DNA from: JAULUH01 sp032111745 | Lineage (GTDB): Bacteria; Chloroflexota; Anaerolineae; JAAEKA01 | Length of the DNA: 17,557 nucleotides | Assembly: GCA_032111745.1 (NCBI GenBank) | Contig: JAULUH010000295.1 | Coordinates: 1 to 17,557 of the forward strand | Direction: 5' to 3' | Shown here: piece after piece, positions 6,202-13,215 of the stretch | Layout of the letters: each line of letters opens with the position of its first letter | How positions within the stretch are numbered: the stretch's first letter is position 1 | Notes under the pieces: generated by a model | Database searches by the model: none | Seen by the model: only the letters and a program-made list of their open reading frames with translations | Told to the model about the DNA's origin: nothing | Program-made: the position numbers and the translations under genes

Positions 6202-8163
6202 CTAGATATCCATGGCGACGCGGAAGCCGCGCCAGCGCAGCCGGCTGTCCGGGGCCGAGGCACTACGGGCCGTGCAGCGCAGGCTGGCGGCATCCTCGCG
6301 ATAGGAGCCGCCCCGGTGCACGCGCCAGATCCCTGGTGTGGCCTGGGCCGGGGTCGAGTCCTCGCGGCCGTCGTCAGGCCGGTAGGGATAGGCGTAGTCG
6401 GGGCTGTCCTTGCGGGTGCCCCAGGCGGTGCTGGTCCACTCCTGTACGTTGCCCAGCATGTCCTCACAGCCACAGGGGCTGGCTCCAGCCTGCCCGTAGG
6501 TGCCCACCGGGGTGGTGGTGCCGATGCCCGACTCCCGGGCGTTGCACCGGCTGCCGTCCCACTCATCTCCCCAGGGATAAGCGCGCTTCTGGCCGCTCGA
6601 GTCCGCTGCCAATCCCTCGGCGCGGGGATCCCAGCTGGCGGCCCTCTCCCACTCGGCCTCCGTGGGCAGGTGGTAGGGCCGGTTGGTCTGGGCCTGCAGC
6701 CAGCGGCAGTAGGCCATCGCGTCGTGCCAGCTCACCCCGGTGACGGGATGGTCGAGCCGGTCGGCTGGGGGCTCGCGCAGGAACCAGCCCGCGTCCTTGG
6801 GAGGGTCGATGGCTTTCTCCTGGCGGATGAACGCAGCATACTGGCGGTTGGTCACGGGGTATCTGCCGAGACGATAGCTGCGCAGCGTGACTTGGTGCTG
6901 GGGTGCCTCGAATGATTCTGCGGACGGCGGTGTATCCGTGCCCATCAGGAAGGGGCCGGCAGCTACCAGCATGGTCTCCGGCTCGAAGGGCTGGATTTCG
7001 ATGGATGGCCGGGCGTCGCCTGCAGGTAGCGTGATCAACCGGTTGTCGTCCGAGCGACTGAACAGCACGGGGGTGCCCCACTCCCGGTCGTCCCCCGCGG
7101 CGGCCATGGCCTTGCGCGCCTCGCTCAATGCAGCGTCGGCAGGGTAGCCGTCGGCCAGGGATTGGTAGAAGACCTGGCTCAAGACCACTGCGGCGCGGTC
7201 GCTGACAGGAAACTGCATGGCCAGCACAGCCGGCAGGCCCTGGGCCACCAGGTGTTGGGCCACACCGGCGAAGACGTTGCCGCTACCCCCGCGCGCGCCC
7301 TCACAGGCACTCAAGAAGGCCAGGCGCATCGAGCGGTGGTCGTGAAGCAGGGTGCCCAGGGCCTCGGCCGGGACCACGTCGCTCTGCCCGCTGGCGTTCT
7401 CGAAGAGCAGCGCGCCGCGGCCCGCACTCTCATCGAACACGCCGTGGCCGATGAAATGGAGCAGATGGACCGAGCCCCTACGTAGCCGCTGTTGCAGGCT
7501 GGAGAGCCAGGGCTGCTCCAGCCGCTCGACCTGTACCAAACCTCGGGCCTCCATGGGGGCCAGGGCAAGCCGCAGGCGCTGCCACTCGGCCTCCACGTCG
7601 AGCGCGGGTGCATCTTGCGGCTTTGATACCACGGCCAGCAATACCAGTGGCGGGATAACCTCCAGCGGCTGCACCCCCTGCACCACCTCCAGGTAGCGCA
7701 CGATAGGGGTTTGATCCGAGAGGGCCAGGAAGCGCTGGAGCTCAGGGGCGTAGAGATATTCCCACGGGAGCGCGGCCAGGTGGGGCAGTCCCCGGTCCAG
7801 GCGCAGCCGGATGCGCAGGCCGGCCTGCCGGTCCGCGGCTCGATCGAGGCTGCGCAGGAGGCAGGTGCTGACATCGCCGGCGAACACGGCCTGGTACAGG
7901 CGCTCGCCGAACCGGCGCACGTCCAGGGCCGGCTCCTCGGTGGAGCCGTGCTCCTCACCCCACTCCAGCCCCAGGGTATCCGCAAAGAACGCGGCCAGCT
8001 CGCCCTCGGTGAAGGGGAGCTGGAAGTCAGCAGTGGCCTCGCCGGCCAGCGAGCGGATCACGCGCGCCCGCAGGCCCTGCGCAGTCTGGTCGATGAGGAG
8101 ATCGAAGTTCTCGTAGGCGCTAATGGTCAGCACGGGCTCCTGGCGATGGCCGAACCCGGCCAT
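6202..8163 (-). CDS. CHAT-domain protease fused to a C-terminal FGE-sulfatase-like (SUMF1) domain
   Basis: Counted from the ATG at 8163 the protein has 653 residues. The N-terminal part (about 10-375) is a CHAT caspase-like peptidase domain: it carries the LPWEYLY motif, the strand VHLLHFIGHGVF with the predicted catalytic His240, and LAFLSACEGAR with the predicted catalytic Cys287, followed by the usual FAGVAQHLVAQGLPAVLAMQ segment. The C-terminal part (about 397-653) is a formylglycine-generating-enzyme-like fold of the C-type-lectin class: GPFLMGTDTP, YPVTNRQYAAF, HPVTGVSWHDAMAYCRWL, LPTEAEWERAA, MLGNVQEWTS and VHRGGSY...RGFRV. The cysteine pair that binds copper in true FGE is not present, so this is probably a binding module. 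The frame extends to a GTG at 8187 without a good ribosome site; ATG 8163 has a weak AGAAG upstream, and a GTG at 8133 has AGGAG only three bases away. It is the first gene behind a strong promoter and probably sets or executes the response of the SIR2/STAND partners. Confidence 0.85.
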   Translation of the reverse strand: MAGFGHRQEPVLTISAYENFDLLIDQTAQGLRARVIRSLAGEATADFQLPFTEGELAAFFADTLGLEWGEEHGSTEEPALDVRRFGERLYQAVFAGDVSTCLLRSLDRAADRQAGLRIRLRLDRGLPHLAALPWEYLYAPELQRFLALSDQTPIVRYLEVVQGVQPLEVIPPLVLLAVVSKPQDAPALDVEAEWQRLRLALAPMEARGLVQVERLEQPWLSSLQQRLRRGSVHLLHFIGHGVFDESAGRGALLFENASGQSDVVPAEALGTLLHDHRSMRLAFLSACEGARGGSGNVFAGVAQHLVAQGLPAVLAMQFPVSDRAAVVLSQVFYQSLADGYPADAALSEARKAMAAAGDDREWGTPVLFSRSDDNRLITLPAGDARPSIEIQPFEPETMLVAAGPFLMGTDTPPSAESFEAPQHQVTLRSYRLGRYPVTNRQYAAFIRQEKAIDPPKDAGWFLREPPADRLDHPVTGVSWHDAMAYCRWLQAQTNRPYHLPTEAEWERAASWDPRAEGLAADSSGQKRAYPWGDEWDGSRCNARESGIGTTTPVGTYGQAGASPCGCEDMLGNVQEWTSTAWGTRKDSPDYAYPYRPDDGREDSTPAQATPGIWRVHRGGSYREDAASLRCTARSASAPDSRLRWRGFRVAMDI

Positions 8164-8212
8164 CCGATAAGATCTTCTGGCGAACACCCCAGGTCGCGGC
8201 TAGTGGACGCGG

Positions 8213-8241
8213 AGTATAGCACAGGCCTGGGCCTATGCCAA
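8213..8241 (-). promoter_or_regulatory. Strong sigma70-like promoter of the CHAT-SIR2-STAND unit
   Basis: On the minus strand a -35 box TTGGCA (8241-8236) and a -10 box TATACT (8218-8213) are spaced by exactly 17 bp, with TGC just before the -10 box (extended -10). Transcription would start near 8206, giving a leader of about 40 nt to the ATG at 8163. It separates the CHAT-FGE gene from the subtilase gene upstream, so the two groups can be expressed independently. The core elements are close to consensus and I see no flanking operator with clear symmetry. Confidence 0.68.
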
Positions 8242-8319
8242 GCCGGGAGCGTCCTGCCCGGCGCTGCTCCGGCCTTGAGGTTCCGGGGTCGGAGCGTGCC
8301 ACGGCACAAATGGGGGGCC

Positions 8320-11046
8320 TCAGAGGACGATGGACTGGGTGGCCGTGTCGACCACGGCACCGTCCGCGCGCGCGGTCACATCCACCTGGGCCGGGCCTGG
8401 AGCCAGCCCGGCCTCGGCCAGGCGCAGGCGCCAGATGTGGTACTGGCCGCGATCATAGTAGGGCAGATCGCCTGACTGGACGGACCTGGCACCCTGGGTC
8501 GCCGCCATGTTTACGGCAACCCCGTCCTCCGGCGCGACCAGGGCACCAGCACTGTCTACGACCGTGGCGCCGACGATGATGTAAGGCCAGCGCCGGTTGC
8601 GGCGCACGAAGACACGGTTGATCTGGTAGGTTGCCGCCAGGGATTCGTCCACCAGCTGCGAGACATTGGCGGCTACCAGCGCGTAGTCCTGGCGCAGGGC
8701 CGGCGCCAGCTCCGGCACGCCAGCCATCACGTTGACCCCCTCGACCTCGACCCCGTACTGGCCGGGAGCCGGTACGGGCACGATCACCTTCTGCACGTTG
8801 TTGCGGATGTCGTCGATGGGGTCGGACTGCCAGGTGGCGCCCGTAGCCGGGTGGATAACCCGCAGGTGAAGGCGGTTCTGAATGGTACTGCCCACGGCAT
8901 CGCGCCAGGCCAGGGTCACGGCCAGCGCGGCGGCCCCGGGTGGCACGACAGCACGGTACTGACGGATTTCCCCTGTAGCCACCGCCGCGTCGAGCCGGTC
9001 GTTGAACTCGACGGTGCCGGTGGCGGGCGCCAGGGTCTGGACCAAATCGATCCGGCCCCATCCCTGGCGGTGATTGGGCACCCCCGAGCCCATGTCCCTG
9101 GCGCCGTTGACGATCATAGCCTTGACCAGAGCAGCGGAGGGCAGGTGTCCGCGGCGATCGACGAGGAACTGGCGCACCAGGGCGCAGGCGCCGGCGGCAA
9201 TGGGTGTGGCCATGCTGGTACCGCTGAGGTACATGTAGCTGGTTTCGGCCGCGGGGCCGGCGCCGGCCGGGGCCGGGGGGGTCGGGGCGCTGCCGCTGCG
9301 CAGGATTGGCTGGCCAGGCAAGCCGAGCCCGACCGCCTCCGGGTGACTGAGAACACCGTTCTCGTCGCCGGTGCCACCCTCCGGGTAGCCCGGGCCTGGT
9401 CCCACCTCGTTGGGGCCCAGGCCGTCCGGCCCGGCATCGTAGACGGCCGCCGAGGAGCGCGCGGAGAGAATCCACGATCCCGGCGCCACCACGTCCGGCT
9501 TGCGCCGGTTACTCTGGGCCGGGCCCGGACAGCTGAAGTCGGACACCTGGTTCTGATCGTCGGCCTGGTCGTCGAAGGTGTTGCTGGCCACGCCGCTGGG
9601 AAAGCGGGGGCTGGGAATGAACGACACCAGGGCCGGCAACGCTCGCAGGCTCTTGCTGGCGCCCACGGTAAGCGCGTTCTTAGCCGAGCCTGGAGCGTTC
9701 ACCCGGTGGGGAGCTTCGTTGCCCGCCGCAAAGCAGGCCAGGAACTCGCGGTTGGCAAAGGTGAACGCATCCACCTGTTGCGAGTCCAGGTTGTAGGCAC
9801 CGTTCACGTCTGCTCCCCACGAGTTGCTGTGGATGCGGGCGCCGCTGCCCCGCGCCAGGTCGAGCAGGCCGGTGCCGAGGTTGGCTGGCAGCCCACCTAG
9901 CCCGCCGGTGGGGTCCAGCACGGACTGAAACACCAGCTGAGCCGCCGGGGCGATGCCCCGGACATGGCCGCCGGAGTTGGCGCCGCTGCCCAACACCGAG
10001 CCGGCCACGTGGGTGCCGTGGCCGTCGGGGTCGCTGGCATCACCAGGCCGGCCCAACGCCTGTATCAATACGATGCGATCGCGAAAGTCGGCCGACGTCG
10101 AGCCATTGTTCTGCCCATTGTCCAGACCGGTGTCCGCAATTGCTACGATTTGGCCGCTGCCGTCGAGCCCATGGATGGACAGTAACGTGTCTGCCCCGAT
10201 GATGCTGGCGGCCACGTTGTTGCGCAGCTGGCGCGGGCTGTAGGGGTTGATCTCGCGCACGTGCTGAATTCGGGCCAGCTGCGCCAGCAACTCTGGCTCA
10301 GCCGTCACGATGACGGACTGATCGTCAACCTGGTCGACCGTTCCACCGAGGCTGCGCACCTCCTCTGCCACCGCCCAGGCATTCGCTCCTGGAAACAGGG
10401 CCAGTTCCAGGCTCAGAGGAGCTGCCACCTCGCCAGGCTGGCTAGAGGTGCGAACCGTGCGCGGTGTCTTCCCCTTGCGCTCGGCTTGCTCGTCGTACTC
10501 TGGCGCGACCAGCGTCAGGCCCGGATGTCCGGCGAGAGCCGCCTGTACCGGCTGTACCATCAACTCGGGATTGATCTTGAGCGGGGCATAGTATGGCGCC
10601 ACGTTGTCGACGTAGGGTAGAGCCTGCAGATCGTCGATCTTGTCCGCGTCGACCTCGATCAGATAGGTGTTCTCGGCCACGCTTTCGTGGAACGTCACGC
10701 TCAAGCCCTCCAGTTCCACCTTCCACTCTGCGGCCATGGGACCGGCCAGGAGCAGCAGTTGGTGCGTGCGGCCGGAGGAGGTGGCATCGAGGCTGGCGCT
10801 GAAGCTTGTCGACCGCGTGGCCGGTTCGCTGAGGTCCACCTCGCCACCGCGCACGGCCAGAGTAGCGCCGGGCGTGACCTCGCGGATGCGGAACCCGGCT
10901 TCGGCCAGCGCGACCTCACCCTGCTGAGAGATGCGAACCAAGAGTGACTGGCCATAGTTGGCCAGGATGGTACCATCGTGGGCGACGATGACGCTGCGGG
11001 CCCGGGCCAGCTCGACCCCAAAATAGACCATCGTGGTGGTAGTCAT
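8320..11046 (-). CDS. KP-43-like subtilisin-family (S8) serine protease
   Basis: This 908-residue subtilase has the full catalytic triad: Asp305 in IVAIADTGLDNG, His343 in DPDGHGTHVAGS and Ser611 in LSGTSMATP, plus the oxyanion Asn443 in AAGNEAP. Its core closely follows the KP-43 group of Bacillus: IADTGLD, ALGR, HVAGSVLG, FQSVLD..GGLGGLP, IHSNSWG, KPDVVAPG, and QGWGRIDL. Two propeptide-like segments precede the catalytic domain (about 108-161 and 211-285), and a jelly-roll P-type beta domain follows it (about 680-810). Between SARSS and the Ser loop lies an insertion of about 60 residues rich in Gly and Pro that KP-43 lacks. The N-terminus, MTTTTMVYFGVELARARS, shows no signal peptide, which is odd for this normally secreted family. 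AGGAGGAGG (11062-11054) lies seven bases before the ATG. It starts 17 bp after the cupin gene, so both share a promoter. Confidence 0.9.
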   Translation of the reverse strand: MTTTTMVYFGVELARARSVIVAHDGTILANYGQSLLVRISQQGEVALAEAGFRIREVTPGATLAVRGGEVDLSEPATRSTSFSASLDATSSGRTHQLLLLAGPMAAEWKVELEGLSVTFHESVAENTYLIEVDADKIDDLQALPYVDNVAPYYAPLKINPELMVQPVQAALAGHPGLTLVAPEYDEQAERKGKTPRTVRTSSQPGEVAAPLSLELALFPGANAWAVAEEVRSLGGTVDQVDDQSVIVTAEPELLAQLARIQHVREINPYSPRQLRNNVAASIIGADTLLSIHGLDGSGQIVAIADTGLDNGQNNGSTSADFRDRIVLIQALGRPGDASDPDGHGTHVAGSVLGSGANSGGHVRGIAPAAQLVFQSVLDPTGGLGGLPANLGTGLLDLARGSGARIHSNSWGADVNGAYNLDSQQVDAFTFANREFLACFAAGNEAPHRVNAPGSAKNALTVGASKSLRALPALVSFIPSPRFPSGVASNTFDDQADDQNQVSDFSCPGPAQSNRRKPDVVAPGSWILSARSSAAVYDAGPDGLGPNEVGPGPGYPEGGTGDENGVLSHPEAVGLGLPGQPILRSGSAPTPPAPAGAGPAAETSYMYLSGTSMATPIAAGACALVRQFLVDRRGHLPSAALVKAMIVNGARDMGSGVPNHRQGWGRIDLVQTLAPATGTVEFNDRLDAAVATGEIRQYRAVVPPGAAALAVTLAWRDAVGSTIQNRLHLRVIHPATGATWQSDPIDDIRNNVQKVIVPVPAPGQYGVEVEGVNVMAGVPELAPALRQDYALVAANVSQLVDESLAATYQINRVFVRRNRRWPYIIVGATVVDSAGALVAPEDGVAVNMAATQGARSVQSGDLPYYDRGQYHIWRLRLAEAGLAPGPAQVDVTARADGAVVDTATQSIVL

Positions 11047-11063
11047 GGTTGTGCCTCCTCCTG

Positions 11064-12275
11064 CTATGGCCGTACGGCGACACGTTCAGCCTCTGGGTGT
11101 GGTCCAAAGTGCTTCAGCATCACGATGGGCTCGGTCTGGCTGGGGTTGCTGATGCGCACGCCTTCCCGGGCAGCCTGCCACGACACGAAATACTCGTCGT
11201 TGGTCAGTTGGCCGAAGCGAATCAGGGTGGGCGTCTCGATGGGCCAGGGGCCTAACGTGCCGTGACCCTGCACCATGATCAAGCCATATGCGCCGTCGTC
11301 CTTGATGGTGACCGTGCGGCCCGGCCACACGGTCAGCTCCTGGGCGGCAAAGAACGGGTTGGCGTAGCTGATCCACATCTCCTGGTACCCGGCCTCTTGC
11401 ATCTCCTCTAGCGGGCAGACGGGCACCGGCGGCCGGAAGTAATGGGCCTTGAAATCCGGACGGCTGTTGGCCTCCCAATCGATCATGGTAACCAGGAAGT
11501 CCGGATCATCCTTCTTGTCCTCCGGCACGTTCTTGACCAGGAGCTCCCAGTCGATGGGCACCTCGCTGACCAGGGATTGGAACATGGCAAAGACGTCGCT
11601 GGCCCACTGGGGCTCGTAGGTGCAGTAGCTGCCCGGTGCATGTAGCACGCCTGCCGGCACGTACCAGCCCGTGCCCGGCTTCAAGCGATAGGCCTTGGAC
11701 AGGTCGGTGATCCGGTTGTCGCCGCGGTTCCAGGTCTCCAGGCAGTGTCGCACCTGCTCAGGCCGTGTGCCTGGCTCCAGGCCGAAGTAGGTATGGGGAA
11801 ACTCGGCGCCGTAGTTGTTCAACTGTGGGGGGAAGTAGTAGGACTCGGGCTTGCTCTCCATGCCCACCAGGGCCGCGTGGTGCGCCTGCTGGTGCAGGTG
11901 GAAGGGCAGCGGTGCCCGGTTATCGAAGAACTTGGAATAGACGGGCCACCGGTCATAGGCGTGCCACATGGGCTGGCCCAGCAGCTGCGCGCCGAGCTCC
12001 GCTACCGCGTCCGCCAGGAGCGTCCGTTGTTCGTGCCCGGGCTCTCCGTGCACGACGTAGCTGAGCCCCTCGTCAGGCGTGGTCAGCGGTCCGTTGTCCG
12101 CTTTGGTGGTGGAGGCCAGCCAGCGTTCATCGATCCCCCCGCGGTGGGCGCCGTAGGCGTAGATATCGGCCGGATGTAGCTTGATCCGCTTGCCAGGAAT
12201 GCAGAACGAACGGGGCACCCAGGCCGGGGCCAGCCGCAAGATCCCTGCACCCTGCTCCAGCGCTTTGGCAATCAT
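11064..12275 (-). CDS. Cupin protein of the type I mannose-6-phosphate isomerase kind
   Basis: This 403-residue protein has the layout of a type I phosphomannose-isomerase-like cupin. The metal site appears to be formed by PFHLHQQ (His126 and His128), KPESYY (Glu144) and VPAGVLHAPG (His212), in the expected order, and a second cupin half follows from about residue 300 (ELTVWPGRTVTIKDDGAYGLIMVQGHG). Classical ManA converts mannose 6-phosphate and fructose 6-phosphate; the distance from typical ManA sequences leaves the substrate open, and another sugar isomerase or a metal-binding cupin is possible. The ATG at 12275 is supported by AGGAG (12287-12283) seven bases upstream and by a promoter just before it. 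The open frame runs on to 12479, but that extension crosses the promoter and a purine-rich spacer and is low-complexity Pro/Ser. It forms a two-gene unit with the subtilase downstream. Confidence 0.72.
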   Translation of the reverse strand: MIAKALEQGAGILRLAPAWVPRSFCIPGKRIKLHPADIYAYGAHRGGIDERWLASTTKADNGPLTTPDEGLSYVVHGEPGHEQRTLLADAVAELGAQLLGQPMWHAYDRWPVYSKFFDNRAPLPFHLHQQAHHAALVGMESKPESYYFPPQLNNYGAEFPHTYFGLEPGTRPEQVRHCLETWNRGDNRITDLSKAYRLKPGTGWYVPAGVLHAPGSYCTYEPQWASDVFAMFQSLVSEVPIDWELLVKNVPEDKKDDPDFLVTMIDWEANSRPDFKAHYFRPPVPVCPLEEMQEAGYQEMWISYANPFFAAQELTVWPGRTVTIKDDGAYGLIMVQGHGTLGPWPIETPTLIRFGQLTNDEYFVSWQAAREGVRISNPSQTEPIVMLKHFGPHPEAERVAVRP

Positions 12276-12329
12276 GGTCGTGCTCCTGGTGGCTGAGGCT
12301 GTGAGTGGTTTTGATGTCGAAGTCAGGTT

Positions 12330-12358
12330 ATGGTAGCACGGAGCGCGTTCCCGGTCAA
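12330..12358 (-). promoter_or_regulatory. Strong sigma70-like promoter of the cupin-subtilase unit
   Basis: On the minus strand a -35 box TTGACC (12358-12353) and a -10 box TACCAT (12335-12330) are separated by exactly 17 bp, with TGC before the -10 box. The expected start near 12323 gives a leader of about 48 nt before the cupin ATG at 12275. The architecture (TTGxCx, 17 bp, TGC, TAxxxT) is shared with the promoters at 8213-8241 and 138-166. Confidence 0.68.
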
Positions 12359-12464
12359 GGGGGATTGGCGCGGGGGGCGGAACGCGGACGGACACGGACA
12401 CCGGAGAGAGAACAGCGGAGGTCGCAGAAAACGCAGAGGGGAACGGGGGGCCGGAGGAGCTGGA

Positions 12465-12498
12465 GGGGGAGGGAGGCACAGGGAACGCAGGGGAAGGG
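12465..12498 (+). other. G-quadruplex candidate in purine-rich block
   Basis: Runs of G at 12465-12469, 12471-12473, 12481-12483, 12490-12493 and 12496-12498 are separated by loops of 1, 7, 6 and 2 bases, which satisfies the usual G3+/N1-7 rule on the plus strand. It lies about 105 bp upstream of the -35 box of the cupin-subtilase promoter. Formation in the cell is unproven. Confidence 0.5.
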
Positions 12499-12538
12499 AT
12501 GCAGGTGTGCTAAGTGGTGGGGCGTTGGTTGGGCAGAG

Positions 12539-12591
12539 CTCCCACATACCGAATTATTGTTCTGGAGAAACGGTTAATGGGTATGTGGGAG
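12539..12591. repeat. 12-bp perfect inverted repeat around a 29-bp AT-richer core
   Basis: CTCCCACATACC (12539-12550) is repeated in inverted form as GGTATGTGGGAG (12580-12591). The 29-bp middle is richer in A and T than the flanks. No T-run follows on either strand, so it is not an obvious terminator; it could be a cruciform, a protein-binding site or the remnant of a small mobile sequence. Confidence 0.55.
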
Positions 12592-12773
12592 GTGATGTTG
12601 CAGAGCAAGCGGAACGAAACCGCGCGTAGCAGCATTGATCAAGGCAGTGTGACGGTGGGCAGCAGGTGTACTTTCTTGGCGGGCGACGGGTTGGTCGCAG
12701 CAGCGGGGTATTGAGTGAGATGGCTTCGCCGGGAACCGGCTGTTCAGAGAGTGTCACACTTTGTGTCTGCTAG

Positions 12774-12792
12774 CATACCGCTGAGCGGTATG
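12774..12792. promoter_or_regulatory. Perfect 19-bp palindrome, operator-like
   Basis: CATACCGCT-G-AGCGGTATG is a perfect dyad with a single central base. The one-base centre makes it more like a binding site for a dimeric repressor than an RNA hairpin. It lies about 500 bp upstream of the cupin gene start and 50 bp beyond the terminator of the Era unit. The protein that would bind it is unknown. Confidence 0.4.
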
Positions 12793-12841
12793 GCGGTCTC
12801 GCACTGGCGGGGCCAACGAGATTCGATTTCACCCATATCAA

Positions 12842-12864
12842 AACCCCGGCGTTTGGCCGGGGTT
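12842..12864 (-). terminator. Intrinsic terminator after the yhhQ-era-DUF433 unit
   Basis: A 9-bp stem AACCCCGGC/GCCGGGGTT with a five-base loop. Read on the minus strand the stem is followed by TTTTGAT, so it fits termination of leftward transcripts coming from the DUF433-like gene, 80 bp upstream. On the plus strand the following bases are TTATCAG, a weaker fit. Confidence 0.68.
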
Positions 12865-12943
12865 ATCAGTACTGCATGAGTCGTCGGAGGGAGTGGTTAC
12901 CGCGCACGGTAGCCAGGCGGCAAGCCCCTGGCGGGCGGCTCAA

Positions 12944-13138
12944 TCAGTGGCTCACTTCGTCGTCCAGTAGCAGCATCAATTGATCGAGGGTGAACATGGG
13001 GAAGTACTCCAGCAGCTCCTCCAGGGGATAGCCCTGGGCCAATAGCGTGAGCACCAGCTCGCGCGGTACTTCGTTGCTGGCAGCCCGACGCTTGGGCCTG
13101 GTAATGGGCTCGGTGGATTGGGCGCCTTGTTGATCCAA
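12944..13138 (-). CDS. Short protein with a DUF433-like C-terminal helix pair
   Basis: The C-terminal half, LVLTLLAQGYPLEELLEYFPMFTLDQLMLLLDDE, matches the second half of DUF433 proteins (pattern of ...LAxGxSxEEILExYPxLTxExI...), small DNA-binding-like proteins sometimes acting as antitoxins. The N-terminal half of that domain, normally carrying a GxPVIRGTRIPV-like segment, is absent; instead there is a short basic linker RPKRR. I prefer the TTG start at 13138 (64 residues) because GGAGG lies nine bases upstream; the frame also allows a GTG at 13195 (83 residues) with no good ribosome site. It follows era by 77 bp, or 20 bp with the longer start, and is probably the last gene of that unit. 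No PIN-type toxin gene is next to it, so a toxin-antitoxin role is not supported. Confidence 0.5.
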   Translation of the reverse strand: MDQQGAQSTEPITRPKRRAASNEVPRELVLTLLAQGYPLEELLEYFPMFTLDQLMLLLDDEVSH

Positions 13139-13215
13139 ATCAGGAATCCTCCGTCTCGAGAATGCGCGCAGTATATCACAAGGGCCCCGGCCCACAAAGT
13201 CTCGTGAGCGGGCTG

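Larger units (their letters stand above)
12359..12943. other. Gene-free spacer of about 585 bp
   Basis: I find no convincing gene here on either strand; the open frames are short, lack ribosome binding sites and have implausible composition. The stretch holds a purine-rich, G-rich block (about 12359-12500) with loose repeats around AACGCAGAGG and AACGCGG, a 12-bp inverted repeat (12539-12591), a 19-bp palindrome (12774-12792) and a terminator hairpin (12842-12864). A further hairpin at 12895-12914 (GGTTACCG, loop CGCA, CGGTAGCC, one G-T pair) lies just after the DUF433-like gene. Base composition of 12540-12700 is less GC-rich than the surrounding genes. Confidence 0.6.

Noticed and set aside
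8164..8319. Intrinsic terminator after the subtilase gene
   Set aside because: Small stems (GTGCC/GGCAC at 8296-8307, GCCGGG/CCCGGC at 8242-8262) exist, but neither is followed by a T-run; read-through into the CHAT unit cannot be excluded.
8851..9900. 349-codon plus-strand open frame opposite the subtilase
   Set aside because: It has no recognisable domain and sits over the catalytic core of a certain gene; typical high-GC antisense frame.
12276..12479. N-terminal extension of the cupin reading frame by 68 codons
   Set aside because: It is low-complexity Pro/Ser/Val, crosses the -10/-35 pair at 12330-12358 and the purine block, and has no ribosome site; the ATG at 12275 has AGGAG at the right distance.
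12514..12714. Small 66-codon plus-strand gene in the spacer
   Set aside because: No ribosome site, no family resemblance, and it spans the inverted repeat 12539-12591.
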